DNA of 64,000 nucleotides from Gnetum montanum (lineage: Eukaryota > Streptophyta > Gnetopsida > Gnetales > Gnetaceae), in contig MNCI01013895.1 in NCBI GenBank assembly GCA_015680685.1, positions 2,013,075-2,077,074 on the forward strand, written 5' to 3'. Within the stretch, counting starts at the first letter, position 1, and every line of letters begins with the position of its first letter. Below the pieces are notes generated by a model. The model made no database searches, was not told the origin of the DNA, and was given only the letters and a program-made list of their open reading frames with translations. Below are positions 44,526 through 54,856 of the stretch, piece by piece. The position numbers were made by a program, and so were the translations under genes.

Positions 44526-45055
44526 AACTTAGCCCCCCGATGCTATAGTCCCCTCAAAATTTTCAAATGAATTAGCAAGGTAGCATACCAATTAAACTTG
44601 TTTGTGAACCTAAAAATCCATCATATCTTCCATGTTAGCCTATTGAAGAAGTCTTATAAAAATAATGTTCCTTATATATTTCATCAAAAAAAAAAAACTA
44701 CCCTTGAGGTTCATCATGTCTTCCATGTCAACCTATTGAAGTAGTTCCATAAAAACAATGTTCCTTATGTATTGGACTAGAAAAAACTATTCTTGAGATC
44801 CATCATATCTTTGATGTCAACCTACTGAAGAAGTTCCATAACAACATTGTATCTAATCTATTGGATTGGAAAAAACTACCCTTGATATCAAATGAAATTT
44901 TGGAAGTAAAACCCATAGTCATCAAGGATCAAAGAATGAAGAAACTTCAAAATAAAACTATTACAAAAGTATGCATTCAATGTTCTAACTATAACCAAGG
45001 GACCTGTAAAAATCTGGAGTTCATTCTAAACTCTTATCCTCATTTTTTTAACATA
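44526..45055 (+). pseudogene. Chromovirus integrase C-terminus and chromodomain, with a triplicated module
   Basis: NLAPRCYSPLKIFK, then ISKVAYQLNL, then HHIFHVSLLKK: the end of a Ty3/gypsy chromovirus integrase (LAPRFYGPF...KVAYQLxLP...HPVFHVSxLKK). The last copy runs into LPLISNEILEVKPIVIKDQR, LQNKTITKVCIQCSN and FILNSYPHFF, which fits a chromodomain (LEPEAIL..R...LRNR.ITEYLIKW...F...HP). A ~90-bp/30-codon segment (EIHHVFHVNLLKKFH...VLDWKKLPL) is repeated three times, starting near 44619, 44712 and 44801. A third gypsy lineage, unrelated to the surrounding family. Confidence 0.8.
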
Positions 45056-45208
45056 ATGATAATTAATAAAGTTAATTATTAGATTAAATAAGTACCTATG
45101 AATTGGTACATATAATTTTATGTAGATGGTAATGATGATAGAGTTGAGGTTAAGGAGTAAATGAAGAATACAATTGAAGTGTAGTTGGATGTTGAAGAAG
45201 AACTCACT
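45056..45208. other. Short flank left of element C
   Basis: No feature. Its last five bases, TCACT (45204-45208), are the left target site of element C. Confidence 0.5.
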
Positions 45209-45939
45209 TGATTAGTGACGAGGTACTCCTACGCATAACCATATGAATCACTAAGGCGTTTATGCGTGATCCAGTTGAATTCCATGGACCTATAGTTCTC
45301 CAGTCCATTAGTTCCTCTACGAAGTGAAATGGACATTGAGAATGTTCGTTGTCTTCCCAACTACACTTTGGAAGCTCAAGGATATGGTTTAAGTGTAATT
45401 GAGGTACATGATTTTTATAATGATGCTAATACAAGTACCAGTCCCACTTTCTTCGACACATCTTAAACACATATAATGATGCTAGGTTACCAAATGTTAA
45501 GCATTGCTGGGTTACCAAGCACTATATGTATGCTCGAAGTGGTCATGCTTGTGTTCATTAATAACTTAAAATTAATTAATTAAGTTTAAATGCATTAAAG
45601 TAAAGTGCATTAAAAGAAACATTAATCTATTCTCAATGCTACAAGGATTGTCAAAAGAGTTCATTTTTATTCCCATCACACTATTGTGCTTAGGTATATT
45701 AGTGTTCAATAAAGATCCATACACACTTAGACTCCTGCTGCGAGCACTCAGAAAATATTCTAACTCTAGAGAAAACAAACTACAAGAGCTTCACTAACTA
45801 TGAAAAAAACTGATATGAAATCATGAGCCCAAGCACTATATTTATAAGCTAGCGTATATCCCACAACATGGGATATTTGACATTGCATCTTGGCTTCAAC
45901 ATACTTGACATCAGAGTAGATGAAAAATGTGATTCATCA
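45209..45939 (-). mobile_element. Element C 3' LTR
   Basis: Starts TGATTAGTGACGAGG (a mutated TGATGAG terminus) and ends GATTCATCA, 731 bp. TATAAATA lies at the complement of 45839-45846, 93 bp from the LTR start on the element strand. The distal U3 has GACATTGCATC/TTGACATC-type words and no GATATC palindromes. Confidence 0.87.
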
Positions 45940-47160
45940 TGCCCCCAAAACTAAATGAAAACTTGTCCTAGAGTGAAGAAGAGGAGGAACAAGTTCCTTA
46001 CAAAATATTGGGTAGGTATGGGATTATTAACTGACATACAAACTAACTAGATGGATCAGACAAACTCTAAGTGCCAAAGTGTACAGAGTTACAATCTTTA
46101 CAAAATTGGGTGTTCATGATAAGAGAAATGAACATCGTGGATAACACTATCATCCAACACCTCCTAAAGAGTGAGAGAGAAGATCCAACGATCATGAACG
46201 GTCCTCATCATGTGGTACTGTTGCATCATCCTTCGTGAAGATAATTCCACTTTCAATCCATAGTTCCCACTATAATCACAAAAAACATTAGTGCTTCTAA
46301 TCCATTTATTTTATCTAAGGGATGTTCTTTGAATTCCCTTTTTTTTTTTTTGAAATGGGAACCACACCATGCAAAGACTTATGCATTTATTTTGTCTAAT
46401 GGGTGTGCTCTAAATTCCCATCGTTTTTTTTCTAATGACAACCACAGCATGCAAAGACGTATGTGTTTATTTTGTCTAAGGGGTGTGCTTTGAATTCCCA
46501 TCATTTTTTTTCTTATGAGAACCACGCCATGCAAAGACTTATTCAAATTTCTTTTATTGGTCAACACGGAATGGTAAGAAATCTATGAAAACACACATGC
46601 ACCCAAGCAAATAGAAAGGCACAAAGAATACTGAATCCCTTTGAAGTCACACCTTGTTCAAACCTTTGAATCCTTTCCAATTTCAAAAACTACCAAAGTC
46701 ATCAATTTGTTAAATTTTTATTAATGACAAAGGGACTGCACATTTCTAGAACAAGGAAAACCATAGAGTTTGTGGATGGGTGGACGTTGTGGACTCACTA
46801 CCTATTGCATGAAAAAGAAACCATGTCCTAATCATTTGTAATAAAATTCAAAGCCAAAATCTAGACACCAACAATCAAATAACAAAATAGTACATACCAC
46901 CATTATACAACGCATTACCACTATACCTGGCACTTATTAACAAAAGGTTAGAAAATCACATCAAAATTAAATTAAATATAAAAGAAAGTGTAAAATTTTC
47001 AAGAAATAGCAAATGTACTAACAATGGTGTAAAACAAAAATTAGAAAAGATTAATAACATGAAAGCAAGAAGATGTAAAATAAAAAATGTGTAAAACAAA
47101 AAGTTGTAAAAAAAAGAATGTGTACAATAAAAAGTTAAAAAAATGAGGAGCTAATTATAT
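45940..47160 (-). other. Element C spacer with ~80-bp triplication
   Basis: Begins at the polypurine region (TGCCCCCAAAACT). An ~80-bp unit, TTTATTTTGTCTAAGGGGTG...ACCACACCATGCAAAGACTTA, is present three times at 46302-46542 and once in G (36507-36617). The A-rich GTAAAACAAAAA block follows at 47025-47140, as in G. No ORF-X remnant found. Confidence 0.7.
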
Positions 47161-47164
47161 GGTT

Positions 47165-48330
47165 ATCATGGGTGGCCATCTCCTCCACGACTAAGTTGAA
47201 AGGAGGAGATCCAAAATATGGAGTGTGGTTATCCATCTGATGAGGTGTTTGTTGTATTAGTTGGCTAATGCTCATGGAAAGGTTTCATTTGTTGAATGTT
47301 AACTAGTTGTCTCTTGTTTGTGCTCTCAGGTTTGTAGACCATCATGGCCCCAAAAGGAAAAGTTTCATAAATTATGTAAGGTCCTTGCCACAACATTTGA
47401 AACTTAGTTCGTTGAGGTACATGTGTGGGGTTTCAATAGAGAACCTTATCTCCCAATTGAAATTTGACTTTTCTAATTTTAAGGTCATGGTGCTTTTTGT
47501 TGTAGGCCTTGTGCAATTCATTAGATGATAGGGTCACCAATCAGTTTTTGTCTAGCAGCTAAGATTCATTAGTCTTTCTTTTTGTGCTAGACTCAAGTCA
47601 AGGTCAAGGTCATAGGTTTCTAAAAGTGTATGAAGCTCAGATTGAATAGGAAGTGTTGGTGATTTCCCATACACAAGCTCATAGGGAGAATAGCCTATAG
47701 AAATTTTCCATGTTGAGTGGTAGGCCCAAAGGGCATCATTGAGTTTTATGCTTTAGTATTTCATATATTTTCTAATAGTTCTAGTTATAATCCTTGTGAT
47801 TTCCCTATTGGTAACCTTAGCTTGACCATTGGCTTGGGGATGGTAGGGTGTTGTGAGTTTATGTTCAATCCCCAAGCATTGCAAGAGCTTCCAAAAAGTA
47901 GTGCCTATAAAGTGAGTTCCATTATCAGAAATTAATGCATGTAGCATACCAAACCTGTTTACAACATTTTGTTGTACAAGCTGAGAAGCACTAGAAGATG
48001 TGTAGTCAATGATGGCTGTTGCTTTTGCCCATGTTGTACAATTGTCAATCATGACTATGATGTACGACTTTCCATTTGACATGGACGTGATGGGACCCAT
48101 GAAATCAATGCCCCAAATGTCAAAGGGTTCCAGTGGTTGAATCCATTATTGAGGTTCCTCCATTCAAGCATTCACTCCATCATCTCATTGGAATTATTCA
48201 CAAGAGCAAACGTAATGATAAGCATCCTTGAAGATTATTGGCCAATAGTACCCTACAATCAGGATTTTAATGGTCATGCATCTCCTAGCATAGTGTCCTC
48301 CACAAGGATCTTCATGATCATCTTAGAGAA
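47165..48330 (-). pseudogene. Element C integrase, decayed
   Basis: Minus strand. The core has PFDIWGIDFMGPITSM, LISDNGTHFIG and YHPQANGQAKVTNREI (47753-48125), so the first two aspartates of DDE are kept while the glutamate reads as lysine. The C-terminal module is at about 47290-47530 (NWEI-type GDKVL, GPYII, LFLLGP-like peptides with stops). The frame ends in FQLSRGGDGH near 47165-47195, the same terminal peptide as A and G. Confidence 0.85.
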
Positions 48331-48599
48331 TGCGTAGTTGATCAGCATCAAGGACATACCAACAAACTAGCCATTGACGCACACCTTGTAGAGGTGTCCA
48401 TTGATCTCCATGAAGTGTTTTACCTAGTGAAGAAATTTTTATTTCTTCCAGTGGTCCAACCCTTATGGCATCTCTTAGGTGAGAAGATAGGTGAGAATGT
48501 CACCATATCATTTAGGCTAATTGGGAAATTTTTCAGTTATAGCCCCAGCAAAGAGGAGTTCATCAGGAAAAATATCAGATAGTCGGTTTTCTTCCTTTT

Positions 48600-49020
48600 T
48601 GTTTTCCCATCACAACCAAGACAAGTGATCAACAATCACATTCTTAGTGTCCTTTCGATCTACCATCGTAAAATTGAATTCCTACAAGATCACCAACCAC
48701 CATATGACATAGGGGCTTACCATTGGCTTGTTCATCAAGAAGCAGATGGCACTGTGGTCTGTGTGCACAAACCCCTTGTATTCAAACACATAATGCTTGA
48801 ACTTCTCTAGAGTAAACACCATTTCCATCAATTCTTTTTCTGTAGTGATGTAGTTTAGTTTTGTACTCACAATGCTTTCGCTAGAGTAGTGGATGTAGAA
48901 TGGATGTTTCTTGTCATCCATTTGCATAAGCATGGCTCCCAAGGCATAATTTGATGTATTCGTCATGACATGAAATGGTCTAGACCAGTGAGGTTCTTGT
49001 AGGATTGGATTTTCTACAAG
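48600..49020 (-). pseudogene. Element C RNase H, decayed
   Basis: MTNTSNYALGAMLMQMDDKK, KELMEMVFTLEKF, VHTDHSAICF at 48682-48966. The first catalytic aspartate (TDAS) is lost (TNTS). The glutamate and third aspartate remain. Confidence 0.83.
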
Positions 49021-49900
49021 TTTCTCTTTCAGCTATTGGAATGTTTTTTCACATTTTGCAGTCCAAACAAATGGAGCATCTTTCTTTGTCAGCTCCACCA
49101 ATGACTTTGCAATCGTAGAGAAATTCTCTATGAATCATTGGTAGTAGCCAGTATGTCCAAGGAATGATCAAACGTCTTTGATAGTTTCTAGTTGGTGAGT
49201 TATTCCTTGGATGACCCTTATTTTCTCAAGGTCTACGTTAATTCCTGCTTGTGATATTTTGTGCCCCAATATAATGCCTTCCTGGATGATTAAATGACTC
49301 TTTTGCCAGTTAAGCCTAACGTTTGTCTCAACACATCATTTCAATACTTGCTCAAGGTAGTCCAGGGCTTGCTCAAATGTAGCTCCATAAGTGGAGAAGT
49401 CATTCATGAAGACATCCACACCACTTCCGATTTACTATTAAAAATGCTTAGAACCAAGTGTTGGAATGTAGCAAGAGCATTACATAGATCAAAAGGCATC
49501 TTGCAATATGCAAAAGTCCCCCAAGAACTCATGAATGTTGTTTTGGTCTAGTCCTCTGGTGTAATTTAAATTTAGTTATAGCTACTATAACCATCTAAAA
49601 AACTGTAATAGCAATGCCTAAACATTGTGTCTAACACCTAATCAACAATTGACAACGAAAAATGGTCCTTGAATGTTGCCATATTTAGCAACCGAAAACC
49701 GATGCAAACCTACGACTTGCCACCTTTCTTTGGCACAATCATCAGTGGACTAATGCACTCACTATCTGCAATGGGATAAATGAACCCTACCTTGAGGAGT
49801 TATTTGATTTCCTCTTTGATGACCTGCTTCAGTTTGGGGTTCAATCGCCTCTATGGTTGTCTCTTTGGCTTCATGGCTGGATTAGTGTAGATGTGATGTT
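49021..49900 (-). pseudogene. Element C reverse transcriptase, decayed
   Basis: Minus strand shows MIVPKKGGK, RLLNMATFKDHFSL, FLDGYSSYN, TFMSSWGTFAY and the catalytic box as DVFMNDFSTYGA near 49400-49425, where the family has FMDDFS. The first aspartate of the pair is asparagine. Several stops, including inside PED*TKTTF. Confidence 0.83.
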
Positions 49901-49999
49901 GGCATATCCTAGGATCGATCCTTATGAGTTCAAGATATGACCAAGAAAAAGCTACTGACCATTTTTCAACCACATTCAACAGCATCTTTTTCTACTCTG

Positions 50000-50960
50000 G
50001 AGCAAGATTTGCATTGATTATTACCAACTTCTCATTTTAAAAAACACATATTCCATTCTGGCCAGTAGCATTTTTAGTTCAAGGGGCTCTTGCTTAAAGT
50101 TTTCAAGAATTTCCAACTCTTCCCAATAAGTATCATCATGTGCATCATTAGACAGTTGGTGATGAACTTGCTCTAGTTCATCCATGCTTATGACATATGC
50201 GCATGTCAGGCTCTTAGTCGATTCCATGCAAAGTGTGCTTCTCTCAGAATCAATGATTAGCCACTAGGTGCCCTCCTGTTTTGTGGCTACTGCATATAGA
50301 CACCCTTGAATTTCTACTTTTGGTGCAAGCTACTTGCATGTAGAGATAGATGCTTGTTTCACAGCCCAGATTTTCTGCACACAATTACATCCTATATCAT
50401 TGTATGCAATGCATGGAACTTGCTTCTTCTTGATCTTTCTCAATGCATTTTCTTTAAATATTTCCAAGGAAAGATCTCTAATGCCCTTTCTTGCATCAAT
50501 GATGCTAATCCATGCCCTTCCCATAATGATTTGAAAATCCCCTTTGCAATTCTCCACTTTGATCACTTGGAAATCAATTAGATAAGACCACCCATAGACA
50601 ATTGTCACAATGTTTTCTACCAATCCTAATGGAACAGTGATGGACTAGTCTACCAATTCTAATCTAATATTGCTCTTATTTAAAGGAGGTGGGCTCCATG
50701 TAGTATACATCTCATGAGAGATCAAGTTAACACTAGAACCTGAGTCAAGAAGATATTTTCACAGTTCATTCCCAATGATCTGCAAATAAATCAGAGGACT
50801 TCCATGATCTACCAACTTCCTAGGAAAGTTTTCAACATGGATCCAATTAGATACGGTGTGAGTAAGCATTACAGTATGGATCCTGGGTGATATTTGGTTT
50901 GAAGGGGACTCAGAGGTATTTGAGACAAAGGAAGAAAAAGAAACAGGGTTGTCAACCACA
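50000..50960 (-). pseudogene. Element C aspartic protease and linker, decayed
   Basis: LLDSGSSVNLIS at about 50720-50750 keeps the catalytic DSG. LMVENIVTIVYGWSYLIDFQVIKV and FQIIMGRAWISIIDA follow (50330-50623). The linker MESTKSLTCAYVISMDELEQVHHQL is at 50021-50227. Stops separate the parts. Confidence 0.83.
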
Positions 50961-51099
50961 GGTGTATTTGAGGGCTTAGGTGGACTATGTGGTCAAAAGA
51001 AAGGTCTTTTCTTTGATCGAGTATCCAAACCACTTAGTTGATTAAGTGGTTATAGGTTAACAACCCTAGTAGCATTACATTGTTGTAGTTGAGCTGATA

Positions 51100-53399
51100 G
51101 TTAATCCTACATAGGTGGAGTAGATGGTAGTTGTGTGGTTGGAGGAGGAAGATCTGAAAGAATAGGAGGAGGATAAGGGTAAGAGGTGGTATCCCTCCTT
51201 GCATTTAGAAAATGCATTTGGTAATTATCAGGAGGGTAGTAGTGAGATTGAAAAGTAGAAACATGACTGGAGGAGTCACGTGAAGACAAGGGTTGCTAAA
51301 TGTAATATCCATATGGATTAAGTTGTTTGTAAGGGTATTGCTACCTTGGTGGTGCCAGTGCCCATGATTGTGGTTGCTGCCACTATTGATACTGCTCATA
51401 TGATTACAATGAAGTTCTACTTGGATAATATTGTTGTTGCTCATGGAACTATCTAAATTTAACTTGAGGATAAGGTAATATTCCAGATGTTTGCCTTTGT
51501 ATTAGTTGTGGATTCAAAGCATACACCCCAAACTCTTATAAGTATGACAGTATGGGATAACATCCCTTAGGATGTTCATACTGGTAGACATCACATCCAT
51601 CATCATCATTTGATTCACTTCCCACAACTTTTTCTATTATAGCAATCTTGCCCTTACCTCTTTGATAGGCACATTCAACTTCTTTGTGCCTCCTATGCTC
51701 ACAATCACTACCTTGTCCTTTGGACTTTTCAGCAATTTTTAGGAAAACTTGAAATCTGCTATAAATGGAGTCCCATAACTGATTGACCTTGGCCATAATT
51801 TTAGATTGAAACTTTTGGAGTGGCAAGGTTTTTCTATTCATCACCTCATCAAGTGCGGATTTGTCTTCATTGTCATAGAATTGAACCTCCCTCTTTAGGA
51901 TGGAAGGATCATAGTTATACTCTTCTATATTTTCTCTTTTTCTCCTCTTTAGCTACCTACTCAATTAGTATTTATATCTAAGGGGCACCTAATTTTGATA
52001 GTTTCCCTTAGGCATAGACACCAAGGGTTTTCCTCATTTCTAATAGAAGCTCATCTATAATGTGGTGAAGTTGATCTAGTTGAGAATAACCATGGCTTGG
52101 ACATTTGTGCATTAAGGAGTAGTATCAGCCAATAGTGGCATCCAAGGGTTCATGTGTTCCTTGTTTCCATCTTTGGATTTTCCTTCTGAAGTTGGACACT
52201 TTGGAGCACATTTAATATTTTTCATTAAATAATTCAAGCATGGTACTCCATTGTTTGATAGATTATAATTCTAAGAACTAGTACCAATTTTTTACTTCTT
52301 TAATTAGTGTCCATGGGAACAACTTAAGCTTTTGCCACTCATTCTCTATGTTTTGCAAGGCACATGCATCTTGAAAAACTTGGAGATGATTTTGCATATT
52401 AGAGTTATATGCCCCTTCAAATCGAAGAATATTGTTCATGTCTGGCCTTTTGATCTAGTTTTCCTTTACATGCCTTGTTGGAATTCATACTGCCTCTACA
52501 ATATTAAGCATACATTGGATAGCAAGCAAAGACTCATTGAGACCTTGATTTTGATGCCTATGATGCCCTCTACTACCCCATCATTCATGGTGATGTACCT
52601 CTCTTAACCATCTACATCCTTGATCTTTCCTTTCCCAATGGTCTCTTCAATCATTTTGGTCATGTCAATCATTTTGGTCACATCTATCATGGTCATGTCC
52701 TTTGCGGTTGCAATCAAAGCCAGAAGATGAAGAAGATGATAATGAATGCGAAGAGAATGGAGGACTAGCACCATCACAATGCCTACTACCACCTCTTCAA
52801 TGATCGTGACCATGATCACAATCTTGTTTCTTGTCTGCATCCTTGCCTTAACTTGCCTCTTTAGATCCTTCCTTGTCATTAAATCCATTCTTACCAAAAC
52901 TAGTATTGTGAATTATGAACTGTAAGTTCTAGTTTTGACCTCTACCACAGAAGTCAAAGAGAGGATTTTCACTAAATGAAAAACCCCCAGAGAAGGATTC
53001 CCCACCATCATTTTGGTACAATAGGAATTGGGAATCATTATATCCTTTTCCCTTCACAAATTCATGGCATTGTTCTACCTAGTAATCTTGGAGATGTTGT
53101 GTCTCAGTGGGACGATAATCCCTAGCATCACTATCTTACACAACATACTTAGCATGACATTCCTAAAGACCCAAACGAATAAGAGTTTGGTGAAGCATTG
53201 TAGAAACATATCAATCAAGCGACAACACAATGTTGCCCTCCATGTCACGTCACCATAGCTGTTTATCCTAATGTATGATGAAGGTGAAATTGGGTACATA
53301 CTCATTAGGATGAGCATATACCATTCAATATTGTTGAGGCACCGATGGATGAGCTCCATTAGACTTGGGCAGAGAATCACTTCTGTGAGAAGAAGACAT
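51100..53399 (-). pseudogene. Element C gag, decayed
   Basis: Starts MSSSHRSDS at 53399, then YAHPNEYVPNFTFI and MEGNIVLSLD. The capsid region (52020-52500) is in several frames. MNRKTLPLQKFQSKIMAKVNQLWDS and CDVYQYEHPKGCYPIL follow near 51536-51844. In that knuckle-like motif the second cysteine has become tyrosine. Pro/Gln/His-rich text follows up to the protease. Confidence 0.84.
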
Positions 53400-53541
53400 T
53401 TTTAATTAGATGATAAAAATGCAATGTGCTTGTATATTTTTGTTGTGATAATTGTAAAATATGATATGACTCTAAGGTTCATTCCAACAATGTTGAATGA
53501 TTTCCACTAAATCTTAGATAGCTTATGAAACAACCAAAAGA

Positions 53542-53559
53542 TCCCTAGCAATAGCACCA
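53542..53559 (-). promoter_or_regulatory. Element C primer-binding site
   Basis: TCCCTAGCAATAGCACCA, one base from the LTR at 53561: a decayed tRNA-Asp 3' end. Confidence 0.83.
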
Positions 53560-53560
53560 A

Positions 53561-53797
53561 TGATGAGCGGCAAGGTACCCCTATGTCCAACCATACAAAT
53601 CACTAAGGCATTTATATGTGATCTGGTCGAATTCCATGGACCTATAGTTCTCCAATGCACGAGTTTTTCTAAGAAGTGAAATGGGCGTTGAAAAAATTCA
53701 TTATCTTTCCAACTACACTTGTGAAGCTCAAGAATATAGTTTAAGTATAACTGAGGTACATGATTTTTATCATTTTATGTTTTATAACTTTAATCAC
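53561..53797 (-). mobile_element. Element C 5' LTR, inner part
   Basis: TGATGAGCGGCAAGGTACC..., collinear with 45209-45430, interrupted at 53797 by element D. Bases 53793-53797 (ATCAC) are duplicated at 62603-62607. Confidence 0.87.
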
Positions 53798-54664
53798 TGA
53801 TGAGTGGCGAGGTCCCCCTACACTCAACCATATGAATACGAATGTTTCACGCACGATTCGGTCGAACTCCGCAGATGGACTAGTTGTGGCATCTAGATGG
53901 TTACTCGTAGATCACAGTTCATTATCTTCCCACCTGGACTAGTATTAGCTTTGTCATGTATGGTTTAGTCCATAGTGAGGTGTATGATGTGTTCCTACAC
54001 CAATGCTACTCCTGGGGATGATGGGAAACAATATCAGCTAAACTAGGAGAGAGAGTGTGAGAGAGAATCTAAACTAGCCTAAGTGCAATGAGCATTCGTT
54101 CCTCAATCATCCGTACACATCTTGGACCTCGTGCATGACTACCACTAAGATTACCAAGCGCATGGCCTAGGTACGCTACTGGGTTACCAAGTAGTCACAC
54201 TTAAATGCTCGTGATTAAGTTGTACTCATTCTACGTTACTAGGAGATAAGGGTAGAGAGATATTAACTAAGAAAGTATTAAATAATAATAATCAAATAAT
54301 TAAGCTAAGTGGATGCTACAATGATGAAGTAATCTCAATCTTTATTGTCAGTCATGTGCGTCTCCAAGTACGTCACACTCGAATAAGAATGTCATACAAT
54401 TACAATCATCACATTGCGAGCATGCACGCGAAGAAAAGGGTTGAGAGGAAAAACTAACAAAAAGTCTCTACAAAACTACTAAACTTAAACTTCTAAAAAC
54501 TTAAAAACTTCCTACCAAATCTTCCTACCTCTTATTTATAGATGAGAAGATAGGCTGCGATATCGCATACGCGATATTGAGTCTAGGCTATGATATCGCA
54601 TACGTGATATCGCATACGCGATATCATGGGTGTAATATCATAGCCGAAAATTCATGAATCATCA
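53798..54664 (-). mobile_element. Element D 3' LTR
   Basis: TGATGAGTGGCGAGG...GAATCATCA, 867 bp. TATAAATA at the complement of 54533-54540. The U3 upstream of it carries five GATATC-type sites (54559, 54573 as GATATT, 54592, 54606, 54620) in a GCATACGCGATATC repeat. A long-loop hairpin in U5 (CTCAATCA 54102 / TGATTAAG 54212) has one mismatch. Confidence 0.9.
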
Positions 54665-54680
54665 TACCCCCATGACTGAA
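54665..54680 (-). promoter_or_regulatory. Element D polypurine tract
   Basis: TACCCCCATGACTGAA next to the 3' LTR, so the element strand has CATGGGGGTA abutting the LTR. Expected plus-strand primer site. Related words recur inside the element at 57953 and 59574. Confidence 0.6.
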
Positions 54681-54856
54681 TGAAAACTAGCCTCAAGTTA
54701 AAGTGAGAATAAGTTCCTATTGATTACATAGTGGATAGGTATGGGATTATTGACTAACGAGGATGGATTCATGCCGTAGTGTGGAATCAGAACAAAATTG
54801 AGACACAACATGGAGCATGCAAAAGAAAATCCTATAGCTACAAAATTAGGTGGAAC

